A program made the position numbers and the translations under genes. The notes below the pieces were generated by a model that saw only the letters and a list, made by a program, of their open reading frames with translations, did not search any database and was not told where the DNA came from. A stretch of 8,139 nucleotides of DNA from Deltaproteobacteria bacterium (GTDB lineage: Bacteria; Desulfobacterota; Desulfobacteria; Desulfobacterales; JAABPS01), in contig JAFDFT010000081.1 in the NCBI GenBank assembly GCA_019309685.1, positions 1-8,139 of the forward strand, given 5' to 3'. Shown one piece after another: positions 1-6,220 of the stretch (the first letter of the stretch is position 1; the number at the start of each line of letters is the position of its first letter).

Positions 1-549
1 GATTATGAAGAAATAGCAAAGGTCGGGGCGATTATGGGATCAGGCGGTGTGATCGTCATGGATGAAAAAACCTGCATGGTCGATATGGCCCGTTTTTTTA
101 TGGATTTTGTTCAGGATGAATCGTGCGGAAAGTGTACGCCCTGCCGTGAGGGAACCCGCCGAATTCTAGAAGTACTTGAAAAAATATGTGATGGAAGAGG
201 GGAGCCGGAAGATGTTGGTATATTGAAGGATCATTCGGAAGTTATTAAAACTTCAGCCCTTTGCGGCTTGGGACAAACAGGACCCAATCCGGTGCTGTCA
301 ACCCTGCGGTACTTTAAAGATGAGTATGAAGCGCATATTTATGAAAAAAGATGTCCCGCAAAACGGTGTGTTTCTCTTTTAAAGTTTGAAGTTGATGCGG
401 AAATGTGTAAAAAATGCGGCTTATGCTTTAAAGCTTGTCCGACGGACGCGATACGATGGGTGAAAAAAGAAGCTGCAATCATTGATAAGGATAAGTGCAT
501 AAAATGTATGACATGCTATGACAAATGTAAATTCGATGCGATTTTATAA
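1..549 (+). CDS. NuoF/HndC/HydB-type NADH-binding oxidoreductase subunit, C-terminal part (5' truncated)
   Basis: The frame is open from base 1 to the TAA at 547-549, giving 182 residues of a gene that begins outside the window. Residues 42-48 hold the CGKCTPC motif followed by REGT, and with C88 (ALCGLGQTGPNP) they form the N3-type [4Fe-4S] site of NuoF-like proteins. An extra C-terminal ferredoxin domain follows, with CxxCxxCxxxC sets at C136/139/142/146 and C166/169/172/176. Complex I NuoF itself lacks this tail; it is typical of soluble NADH-linked subunits such as HndC and HydB of electron-bifurcating hydrogenases and related formate dehydrogenases. The missing N-terminus should carry the FMN and NADH sites. 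The role is inferred as NADH oxidation or NAD+ reduction coupled to ferredoxin-type clusters. The catalytic partner (hydrogenase, formate dehydrogenase or other) lies outside the window, so the complex cannot be named. The next gene follows after 124 nt on the same strand. Confidence 0.93.
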   Translation, partial: DYEEIAKVGAIMGSGGVIVMDEKTCMVDMARFFMDFVQDESCGKCTPCREGTRRILEVLEKICDGRGEPEDVGILKDHSEVIKTSALCGLGQTGPNPVLSTLRYFKDEYEAHIYEKRCPAKRCVSLLKFEVDAEMCKKCGLCFKACPTDAIRWVKKEAAIIDKDKCIKCMTCYDKCKFDAIL

Positions 550-673
550 TATTTTTAATATACTATAAGAATAGAGTCAAAAACAGTTTTATTTATATTT
601 CAAAAGAATACTGGATATATAAGGCGGACATATCCATGGACAGAAAATTTACTAAGACAGGAGCGTTAAAGGT
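550..673 (+). promoter_or_regulatory. AT-rich spacer with a hairpin upstream of the RnfB-GltD fusion gene
   Basis: This 124-nt gap is clearly more AT-rich than its flanks. It contains a 7-bp inverted repeat, TGGATAT (612-618) and ATATCCA (630-636), with an 11-nt loop (619-629). The loop contains AGGCGG at 622-627, a Shine-Dalgarno-like sequence. The AGGAG at 659-663 lies 10 nt before the ATG at 674 and is the likely ribosome binding site of the fusion gene. TATA-like stretches occur at 545-550 and 559-569, but none has a convincing -35 at the right distance, so a promoter here is possible but unproven. The hairpin lacks a T-run and is not an intrinsic terminator. Confidence 0.4.
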
Positions 674-689
674 ATGGAAGCGGTTTTAA
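636..689 (+). CDS. Possible 17-codon leader ORF overlapping the fusion gene start
   Basis: The frame reads MDRKFTKTGALKVWKRF and then TAA (687-689). The ATG at 636 is preceded at 8 nt by AGGCGG (622-627), which sits in the loop of the 612-636 hairpin. The ORF runs over the AGGAG site and start codon (674) of the RnfB-GltD gene in a different frame and ends 13 nt inside it. This arrangement would allow translational coupling. The peptide is basic and resembles no family I know. It may be chance; the start signals are the only support. Confidence 0.2.
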   Translation: MDRKFTKTGALKVWKRF

Positions 690-2770
690 GCGCGATTTAT
701 ATGTTAGGTGGATTAGGACTGGTAACGGGTGCCCTTTTAGCTGTGGCATCAAAGGTTTTTTATGTGTATGTGGATCCAAAAGTAATGGCAGTGGACGACG
801 CGCTGCCCGGAGCGAATTGCGGAGGATGCGGATTGCCGGGGTGTGCGGCCAATGCTGAGGCGATCGTTGCCGGAAAGGTTGATGCGAACTCGTGTGTTGC
901 CGGAGGTCCGGAGATCGCGGAGGCTATTGCAGAAATCATGGGTGTTACCATTGAAGCTAAAGAACCGGATATCGCCAGACCGGGGTGTACGTATGGCGTT
1001 GGAGAGGCGGATCTAAAATATATCTATGATGGCTTAAGCGACTGCAGGGCCGCTGCACTGATCAACGGAGGGATGAAAGTCTGTACCATCGGCTGTTTGG
1101 GACTTGGATCCTGTGAAAAAGCGTGCCAGTTTAATGCCATTTCAATGGGCCCGGATGGTTTGCCGATTGTCAACGAGGAACGCTGTACTGGTTGTGGCTC
1201 CTGTGAACGGGTATGTCCTAAAAATATTATTCGACTTTCATCCATTACCAGACGTATCCTGAAAGAATATACGACAGAAGACTGTACAACACCGTGCCAG
1301 AGAGCCTGTCCGGCGGGCATCGATATTAGCGAATATATTCGGCAGATTGCGTTGAAAAATTACCATCGTGCTGTACAGGTGATAAAGGAACGGAATCCAT
1401 TTCCAACCGTTATCGGCAGGATTTGTCCGCGTCCGTGTGAAGTGGATTGCAGGCGAAAATATGTGGACGAACCGGTGGCGATCAATTTTTTAAAACGTTT
1501 TGTGGCTGATTATGAGAAAGAGACAGGTGAGAGGGTGCTTCCCTATAAAGCGCCTGATACAGGCCGAAAGGTGGCTGTAATTGGAGGAGGAATTGAAGGG
1601 TTGTCTACATCCTTTTTTACAGCCCGTCTTGGACATCAGCCGACTGTATTTGAAGCAACACAAAAAATGGGAGGACTCCTTAGAAGTGCTATTTCAGTGA
1701 ATCGGCTTTCTCACGATATACTCGATTGGGATATTGAAGGAATCGCTGAGATGGGTGTTGCCATGGAGACCGAAAAAGCGCTCGGCAGAGATTTTACCAT
1801 TGATTCGCTATTGGGTCAGGGTTTTGACGCCATATTTCTTGCGACTGGCGGCTGGGACAGCCGTCTTGCCAGAGGGGCCGGATCCATGACGGAACAATTA
1901 ATCCCAGGGACCCATTTGCTACTGGATTTTATGCGGGCGAATAATATTTCAGGTTCGAATGCTAATGGCGGTATTTCCTGTGAGTCTGATGTGGTCATCA
2001 ATGGCGGCGGGAAGCTTGCTATTGACGCGGCGCAAATGTGCAAAGAAAAAGGCGCTAAAAATATTACGCTTGTTTTCAGAGAAAAGGCAGAAGATTTTCA
2101 GGAAGACGATATCCAAAAGATAAAGGATGAAGGGATTAAGGCTGTTTTTAATTCAGGGATCAGACAGTTTTATGGAGAAGGTGATAGTCTGACTGAACTA
2201 AAATGTGTAGAGCTGGATACCATGTCAGAAACAGTCATACCTGCCGGCACGTTTATTATTGCTTCCGGGCGATTCCCTGAACTTGTTTTCATAAAACAAA
2301 AGCAATCAGAAGAATCAGAAGCGTTGGAAGAAAACAGCATCAGCCCTTTTAAATGGGTTGGGGTTGAACCCAGAAAAATACCAAGCGCAGGTAGTGAACG
2401 AGGGCTCCTTTCAGATAGTGATGAATTGTCAGACTACAGTGCGGCAATCAAGGCAATTGGCTCAGGCAGACGATCCGCTGCTTCTATTCATCAGGTTATG
2501 TATGACATATTACCTTCTTTATCTGATAATGTAATATCCGCTACTTCTGTTATTCAGAATATTTACAGTGTTGAAAATGTTTCTAAAAATGAACGCCAGA
2601 TCATGCCGCTTTCTCAATCCGATGTGCCCGGAGATGCGGAGCTGGTAGAGAACGGATATACTGAAGAAATGGCGATTGCTGAGTCTCAGCGATGTCTGCA
2701 ATGCGGACTGATTTGTTATAAGAAATCAGAAGATACTTTTATTCAGGAAGAATTGGTAAAATCCGCGTAA
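674..2770 (+). CDS. RnfB-like Fe-S protein fused to a GltD-like FAD/NAD(P) oxidoreductase
   Basis: The protein has 698 residues and two recognisable halves. Residues 1-30 form one hydrophobic membrane helix, as in RnfB. C49, C52, C57 and C74 (NCGGCGLPGC) form the RnfB [4Fe-4S] domain. Two ferredoxin-type clusters follow, at C137/141/147/151 in the spaced CxxxCxxxxxCxxxC form and at C171/174/177/181 in classical form. From about residue 200 the protein matches the glutamate synthase small-subunit family. It has an Fe-S N-domain with C204/C208/C212 and C251/C255/C259 (GRICPRPCE), a first dinucleotide fold at 299-309 (G304, G306, G309) and a second at 441-449 (G444, G446, A449). A CLQCGLIC motif lies at 674-681. 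No glutamate synthase large subunit is nearby. Together with the NuoF-like gene upstream and the RseC homologue downstream, this suggests a membrane-anchored electron hub between NAD(P)H, flavin and ferredoxin. That role is inferred. The start is supported by AGGAG at 659-663 and by the RnfB-like N-terminus. Confidence 0.92.
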   Translation: MEAVLSAIYMLGGLGLVTGALLAVASKVFYVYVDPKVMAVDDALPGANCGGCGLPGCAANAEAIVAGKVDANSCVAGGPEIAEAIAEIMGVTIEAKEPDIARPGCTYGVGEADLKYIYDGLSDCRAAALINGGMKVCTIGCLGLGSCEKACQFNAISMGPDGLPIVNEERCTGCGSCERVCPKNIIRLSSITRRILKEYTTEDCTTPCQRACPAGIDISEYIRQIALKNYHRAVQVIKERNPFPTVIGRICPRPCEVDCRRKYVDEPVAINFLKRFVADYEKETGERVLPYKAPDTGRKVAVIGGGIEGLSTSFFTARLGHQPTVFEATQKMGGLLRSAISVNRLSHDILDWDIEGIAEMGVAMETEKALGRDFTIDSLLGQGFDAIFLATGGWDSRLARGAGSMTEQLIPGTHLLLDFMRANNISGSNANGGISCESDVVINGGGKLAIDAAQMCKEKGAKNITLVFREKAEDFQEDDIQKIKDEGIKAVFNSGIRQFYGEGDSLTELKCVELDTMSETVIPAGTFIIASGRFPELVFIKQKQSEESEALEENSISPFKWVGVEPRKIPSAGSERGLLSDSDELSDYSAAIKAIGSGRRSAASIHQVMYDILPSLSDNVISATSVIQNIYSVENVSKNERQIMPLSQSDVPGDAELVENGYTEEMAIAESQRCLQCGLICYKKSEDTFIQEELVKSA

Positions 2771-2802
2771 GAATGGTTGTGTCTATTTAAGAGGTCAGAA
2801 TT

Positions 2803-3240
2803 ATGGCTACAGAAAAAGGAGTCGTCGTAGAGGTTGGTGACGACACCGCGTGGGTGAAGACAGAAAAATCGGGCGCTTGTGAGTCATGCTGTGCAAGAGG
2901 TGCCTGCCTTGCCATTGGTGGTGGAAATGATATGAAAGTCGAAGCGATCAATATCGCCGGCGCGGCCACGGGCGACAGGGTGGCGTTTAGTTTTGGCTCA
3001 TCTTCTTTGCTTAAAGCCACTTTTTTATTGTACATGTTTCCGATTTTGTGTCTGATCAGCGGAGCGATCGCTGGAATGATTCTGGCACCGTTATTTAGTG
3101 TGGATGAACAGGCTCTTTCAGTAATTATTGGTTTTTCCTGCTTTTTGGGTTCGGTTTTTATTGTCAGGGCCAAGGGAAACAAGATGTCTCAAAAAGATGA
3201 GTACAAACCCAAAATTATAAGAATACTAAGACGGCAATAG
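2803..3240 (+). CDS. rseC: RseC-family (SoxR-reducing system) membrane protein
   Basis: The protein has 145 residues. The N-terminal part (1-65) is a small soluble domain with the cysteine motif C26-x2-C29-x5-C35 (plus C30), the spacing seen in RseC proteins. Two hydrophobic segments at about 68-94 and 103-122 are probable membrane helices, followed by a basic C-terminal tail. In enterobacteria RseC works with the Rsx (Rnf-like) complex that keeps SoxR reduced; in anaerobes homologues often sit beside rnf genes. Here it lies 32 nt after the RnfB-GltD fusion and is almost certainly cotranscribed with it, so a role in assembly or electron transfer of that module is the best inference. The start is supported by GAGGTC at 2791-2796, 6 nt upstream of the ATG. 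No SoxR gene or other rnf subunits are visible. Confidence 0.87.
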   Translation: MATEKGVVVEVGDDTAWVKTEKSGACESCCARGACLAIGGGNDMKVEAINIAGAATGDRVAFSFGSSSLLKATFLLYMFPILCLISGAIAGMILAPLFSVDEQALSVIIGFSCFLGSVFIVRAKGNKMSQKDEYKPKIIRILRRQ

Positions 3241-3547
3241 GACAAAAGAAAGTTTAAGAAAAGAAAGGTATATAGATAATGCCTCTTTTTTCAAGGCCAT
3301 AGCGATACAAATCGTTTTAAGTTTTAGGTATTAAGTTTTAGGTGTTTCGCTAAGAAGTATACTATTGTTGAGATTGATGCGATGGTTAAGGTTTTATAAC
3401 ATAACTAAAACACAAATATTCGAGCCTTTGACTACTCGTCGAAGACCACGATGACTCTAAAGGAGAGCACTCTTTTCCAACTTGATTAGAGAAGAACTCA
3501 AAAATTAAACTTTTTCAAAGGTCTCTGATTTTTTACGGATGGTTGAT
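3241..3547. other. Gene-free convergent intergenic region
   Basis: These 307 nt lie between the ends of the RseC-family gene and kamA, which point towards each other. Every frame is interrupted by stops, and I see no tRNA or conserved RNA motif. No strong GC hairpin followed by a T-run is present for either gene. The only clear structures are the 13-nt tandem repeat at 3317-3343 and weak dyads of about 5 bp (for example around 3419-3443). Transcription may end Rho-dependently, or the terminators may be too weak to recognise by eye. Confidence 0.7.
3317..3343. repeat. Two tandem copies of a 13-nt A/T-rich unit
   Basis: TTAAGTTTTAGGT occurs at 3317-3329 and again at 3331-3343, separated by one A, giving a 14-nt period. 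The copies are identical. The unit is non-coding and sits just past the end of the redox operon. Similar TTAAGTTTTAGGT-like strings could be dispersed in the genome, but this window holds only these two copies. Confidence 0.8.
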
Positions 3548-4624
3548 TTAATCTTCCGGATAGTCAAAAACCTTTCCTTGGTAGTTTTCAATCGTTAACG
3601 AATTTTCTAAAAAATCTTTTTTATATTCCGGAAGTAACGGGACCTTTCCTCCTCCTTCAGGAAGATCGATCATGTAGCTCGGTACACACAAGCCTGAAGT
3701 ATGCCCCCGAAGTTTTTTCAATATATCCAACCCTTCTTTGATAGGTGTCCGAAAATGCCTTGTTCCACGGACAGGGTCCGGGTGATGAAGATAGTATGGT
3801 TTTACCCTGATCTTTAAAAGACCTAGCATTAACTTCTTTATGATTGCCGGGTCATTATTTATCCCTTTTAATAGAACCGTTTGTGAACCGAGGGGAATGC
3901 CGGCATCCGCCAGGATAGCACAGGCAGTTGATGATTCGGTTGTAATTTCATCTGGATGATTAAAATGAATATTCATAAAGACGGGATGGTGTCTACTTAG
4001 CATCTTCGCAAGTGCCGGGGTTATCCGTTGAGGAAGCGCACATGGCACCCTGGTGTGTATACGTATTATTTCAATATGCTTGACGGATCGAAGCTGATCC
4101 ATGATTGAGTTTAATTCTTCATCTTCAAGAAGTAATGGATCACCGCCTGAAACAATTACTTCATGAATGGACCTGTTCTGTTTTATGTATGCAATTCCAT
4201 CGTTAATGGTTTTTTGGGTTACAGCAAATGGGTTTCCTACTTTTCTCTTTCGCATACAAAAGCGGCAATATACCGGACAATGGTTGGAAACCATAAACAA
4301 AATACGGTTGGGATAGCGGTGGATAAGATTGGGAACCGGTGATTGAATTTCTTCATAAAGAGGGTCGCTTACCAAGTTATCGTTACTTATTTCCTGTATG
4401 TCAGGGACGACCTGCTTGAATAAACCCCCTTCCTTTGATTTACTTGATTTAATCAAGGATAGATAATAAGGGTTTATCCGCATGGGATAGCGGGAAATTA
4501 CGTTGCGTATGTGCGATGGATCAACGGGCAGATGTTTAGCAATTTCTCCTGCTGTTGTTATACTGGCGGATAGCATATCATGCCAGTCTCTTGGGTGCCC
4601 GGTTTGTAACATTTCCTGGAACAT
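3548..4624 (-). CDS. kamA: KamA-family radical SAM/PLP lysine 2,3-aminomutase-like protein
   Basis: The protein has 358 residues. C116-x3-C120-x2-C123 is the radical SAM [4Fe-4S] motif, and SGGDPL at 159-164 is the family's SAM-binding region. K327 in GGGK is the expected PLP lysine. D283 and D320, located 44 and 7 residues before K327, match the two aspartates (Asp293 and Asp330 of the clostridial enzyme) that bind the lysine side-chain amine. This favours L-lysine to beta-lysine conversion. The protein ends right after the PLP region and lacks the C-terminal cysteine tail that helps bind zinc in clostridial KamA (416 residues). In length it is closer to EpmB, the EF-P modification enzyme, so beta-lysine may serve a compatible solute, lysine catabolism or EF-P. 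No partner gene (acetyltransferase, epmA) is adjacent. The chosen ATG gives a typical DW-containing N-terminus; its ribosome site is weak (AAAGG about 11 nt upstream). Confidence 0.9.
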   Translation of the reverse strand: MFQEMLQTGHPRDWHDMLSASITTAGEIAKHLPVDPSHIRNVISRYPMRINPYYLSLIKSSKSKEGGLFKQVVPDIQEISNDNLVSDPLYEEIQSPVPNLIHRYPNRILFMVSNHCPVYCRFCMRKRKVGNPFAVTQKTINDGIAYIKQNRSIHEVIVSGGDPLLLEDEELNSIMDQLRSVKHIEIIRIHTRVPCALPQRITPALAKMLSRHHPVFMNIHFNHPDEITTESSTACAILADAGIPLGSQTVLLKGINNDPAIIKKLMLGLLKIRVKPYYLHHPDPVRGTRHFRTPIKEGLDILKKLRGHTSGLCVPSYMIDLPEGGGKVPLLPEYKKDFLENSLTIENYQGKVFDYPED

Positions 4625-4643
4625 TGTTTAATTTGCCTTTTTT

Positions 4644-4677
4644 ATTAGAATCCTTGTTAAGGAAATTCTGATTTTTT
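4644..4677. promoter_or_regulatory. Leader hairpin upstream of kamA (terminator-like on the + strand)
   Basis: ATTAGAATCCTT (4644-4655) pairs with AAGGA (4659-4663) and, after a 2-nt bulge, TTCTGAT (4666-4672). That is about 12 bp with one G-T pair and a 3-nt loop. On the + strand the hairpin runs into six Ts (4672-4677), an intrinsic-terminator shape that would stop antisense transcription leaving kamA. On the - strand it lies in the kamA leader, ending 19 nt before the start codon. The stem is AT-rich, so stability is moderate. Either role is inference. Confidence 0.4.
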
Positions 4678-4679
4678 GC

Positions 4680-4710
4680 TTGACTTGTAAAAATTCAGAC
4701 GCATTATACA
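4680..4710. promoter_or_regulatory. Possible overlapping promoter elements in the kamA/glycosyltransferase divergent region
   Basis: On the + strand TTGACT (4680-4685) is followed after 19 nt by TATACA (4705-4710), a weak sigma70-like pair pointing at the glycosyltransferase. On the - strand the bases 4703-4708 read TATAAT, a perfect -10 for kamA, but no good -35 lies 16-18 nt further upstream. The two -10 candidates share the same bases. Confidence 0.3.
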
Positions 4711-4736
4711 TAACATTATTTTTAAAAGGATAAAAG

Positions 4737-4769
4737 ACCATTGGGCGATCAAAATTACTGCCGAATGGT
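4737..4769. promoter_or_regulatory. Interrupted dyad abutting the glycosyltransferase promoter (operator candidate)
   Basis: ACCATT (4737-4742) is inverted as AATGGT (4764-4769). Inside, GGC (4744-4746) is inverted as GCC (4760-4762), with one G/G mismatch between the two arms and a 13-nt centre. The dyad ends directly at the candidate -35 (4770-4775). That position would suit a regulator binding site, or alternatively a hairpin in a longer transcript from 4680-4710. No regulator gene is present in the window. Confidence 0.4.
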
Positions 4770-4798
4770 TTGCGTTCTTATTGAATATTTAATATAAT
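4770..4798 (+). promoter_or_regulatory. Probable sigma70-like promoter of the glycosyltransferase gene
   Basis: A perfect -10 hexamer TATAAT lies at 4793-4798. With a 17-nt spacer, TTGCGT (4770-4775) is the -35, matching only the TTG half of the consensus. Transcription would begin near 4805 and leave a leader of about 24 nt before the ATG at 4829. The surroundings are very AT-rich, so a chance match is possible. Confidence 0.45.
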
Positions 4799-4828
4799 AA
4801 AAACAGTTAAATATATGTAAATAATGGA

Positions 4829-6112
4829 ATGAATATGGATAGCTGCAACCCATTTGATAAAGTAGGCAATATTGGATTTGTTTCAACGCGATTTGCCGGT
4901 ACGGACGGCGTTTCACTTGAGTCCGCAAAGTGGGCGGAGGTCTTTGAAGAACAGGGACACGCCTGTTTTTGTTTTGCGGGAAAATTGGATCGTCTTCCTG
5001 AGCGGTCATATCTAGTAAAAGAGGCTCACTTCAAGCATCCTGATATTAAGGATATTTTTCGCACATGTTTTGAGGAGGGCAAACGAGACAGGTCGACGAC
5101 GAATAAAATTTATCAATTTAAAGAAAAGATCAAAGATCATCTTTACGCGTTTGTTGAAAAATTCAATATTGATGTTTTGGTTGTACAGAACGCGCTTTCT
5201 CTTCCACTCAACATACCCCTTGGCATCGCGATAACAGAATTGATCGCTGAAACCGGTATAAAGACGATTGCGCACCATCACGATTTTTTCTGGGAGCGCA
5301 AACACCTTATGCAGAATTCAGTTTGGGATTATTTAAACATGGCTTTTCCGCCCCATTTGCCGGCAATACACCATGTGGTCATAAATACATCGGCAGATAA
5401 CCAGTTAAGCCTCAGAACCGGTATTTCAGCAAGAGTCATACCCAATGTGATGGACTTTGATGATCCGCCGCCACCGCCTGATGCATATACGGCTGATGTA
5501 CGAAAGGCATTGGGGATAAAAGAGAATGAGCTTTTCATTCTTCAGCCAACAAGGGTTGTTCAGCGCAAAGGAATCGAACACGCCATCGAACTGGTTAAAC
5601 GGCTTGGCATGAAAGCCAAACTGGTTATTTCGCACGCGTCAGGTGATGAAGGGCATGATTATGAGTTCAGGTTAAAAGAGTATTCAGATCTGCTTGAGGT
5701 CGAAACGGTCTTTGTTTCAGAGATTATTAACGAAGTTAGAGGTGTTACAAAAGACGGGAAAAAAATATATACCCCTGATGATATCTATCCTTACGCGGAT
5801 CTTGTCACCTATCCATCTAATTTTGAAGGCTTTGGAAATGCCTTCCTGGAGGCGGTCTATTTTAAAAAGCCGATTATGGTGAATAATTATTCAATTTATG
5901 CGGAGGATATCAAGCCAAAAGGGTTTAATGTGATAGAGATAGATGGGTATGTATCTGAAGCGGCTCTACGCAAAACGGAAAAGGTGCTGAAAGATAAAAA
6001 ATATCGAGATGAAATGGTTGAGCAGAACTATGCTATAGCGAAACAGTATTACTCATATTCTGTACTAAGCCAAAAACTTCAAAGTCTCATATCTGATCTG
6101 GCGGGGTGTTGA
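4829..6112 (+). CDS. GT4-type (GT-B fold) glycosyltransferase
   Basis: The protein has 427 residues. The N-terminal Rossmann-like domain (about 12-210) begins with IGFVSTRFAGTDGVSLE at 15-31, the glycine-containing acceptor loop of a retaining GT-B enzyme. HHHD lies at 149-152. After a linker with five consecutive prolines (213-217), the C-terminal domain starts near 235 with QPTRVVQRKG (239-248), the R/K phosphate-binding site for the sugar nucleotide. It carries the GT4 E-x7-E motif at E333 and E341 (EGFGNAFLEAVYFKKP). No signal peptide or membrane helix is seen, so it is cytosolic. Donor and acceptor cannot be read from the sequence. The GTDGVSLE-type N-terminus reminds me of enzymes making glycosylglycerate-type solutes, but this is a weak impression. 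The gene stands alone, so it is not part of a visible surface-polysaccharide cluster. The start is uncertain: ATG 4829 has almost no ribosome site, while the ATG at 4835 has a weak GGA 6 nt upstream. Confidence 0.88.
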   Translation: MNMDSCNPFDKVGNIGFVSTRFAGTDGVSLESAKWAEVFEEQGHACFCFAGKLDRLPERSYLVKEAHFKHPDIKDIFRTCFEEGKRDRSTTNKIYQFKEKIKDHLYAFVEKFNIDVLVVQNALSLPLNIPLGIAITELIAETGIKTIAHHHDFFWERKHLMQNSVWDYLNMAFPPHLPAIHHVVINTSADNQLSLRTGISARVIPNVMDFDDPPPPPDAYTADVRKALGIKENELFILQPTRVVQRKGIEHAIELVKRLGMKAKLVISHASGDEGHDYEFRLKEYSDLLEVETVFVSEIINEVRGVTKDGKKIYTPDDIYPYADLVTYPSNFEGFGNAFLEAVYFKKPIMVNNYSIYAEDIKPKGFNVIEIDGYVSEAALRKTEKVLKDKKYRDEMVEQNYAIAKQYYSYSVLSQKLQSLISDLAGC

Positions 6113-6220
6113 TCCCGTAAAGATTCAGGCATTCTCTTTGTTATATACTAAACATGGAATAACTTGGCTTTTTTAAATGGCCAGATAAAAGAATACCCTA
6201 GGCTTTATTGCGGCTTAATT
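6113..6220. other. Short convergent gap without a clear terminator
   Basis: Only 108 nt separate the stop codons of the glycosyltransferase (+) and panP (-). The best dyad is TTGGC with GCCAG around a T/A-rich loop near 6161-6183, about 5 bp with one wobble pair and no T-run after it. I do not call it a terminator. Confidence 0.5.

Noticed and set aside
545..569. TATAAT- and TATACT-like -10 elements after the NuoF-type gene
   Set aside because: No acceptable -35 at 16-18 nt upstream, and such matches are expected by chance in AT-rich DNA.
1024..1320. 98-residue open frame on the - strand
   Set aside because: It is antisense to the ferredoxin and GltD-type cysteine motifs of the fusion protein; a by-product of codon use there.
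2787..3182. 131-residue open frame on the - strand
   Set aside because: It lies fully opposite the RseC-family gene, which has clear motifs, membrane helices and a ribosome site; the antisense product resembles nothing.
3281..3298. Possible terminator hairpin GCCT...AGGC after the RseC-family gene
   Set aside because: The stem is about 4-6 bp with a bulge; the T-run lies in the loop and not after the stem.
3419..3443. Possible terminator hairpin TTCGA/TCGAA
   Set aside because: The stem is only 5 bp with a 15-nt loop and no T-run follows.
3415..3490. Possible remnant of a coding region before the kamA end
   Set aside because: The short frame (about 25 codons, closed upstream by TAA at 3406) has no start signals and matches no family I recognise.
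4755..5009. 84-residue open frame on the - strand
   Set aside because: It overlaps the glycosyltransferase promoter and N-terminus and has no recognisable features.
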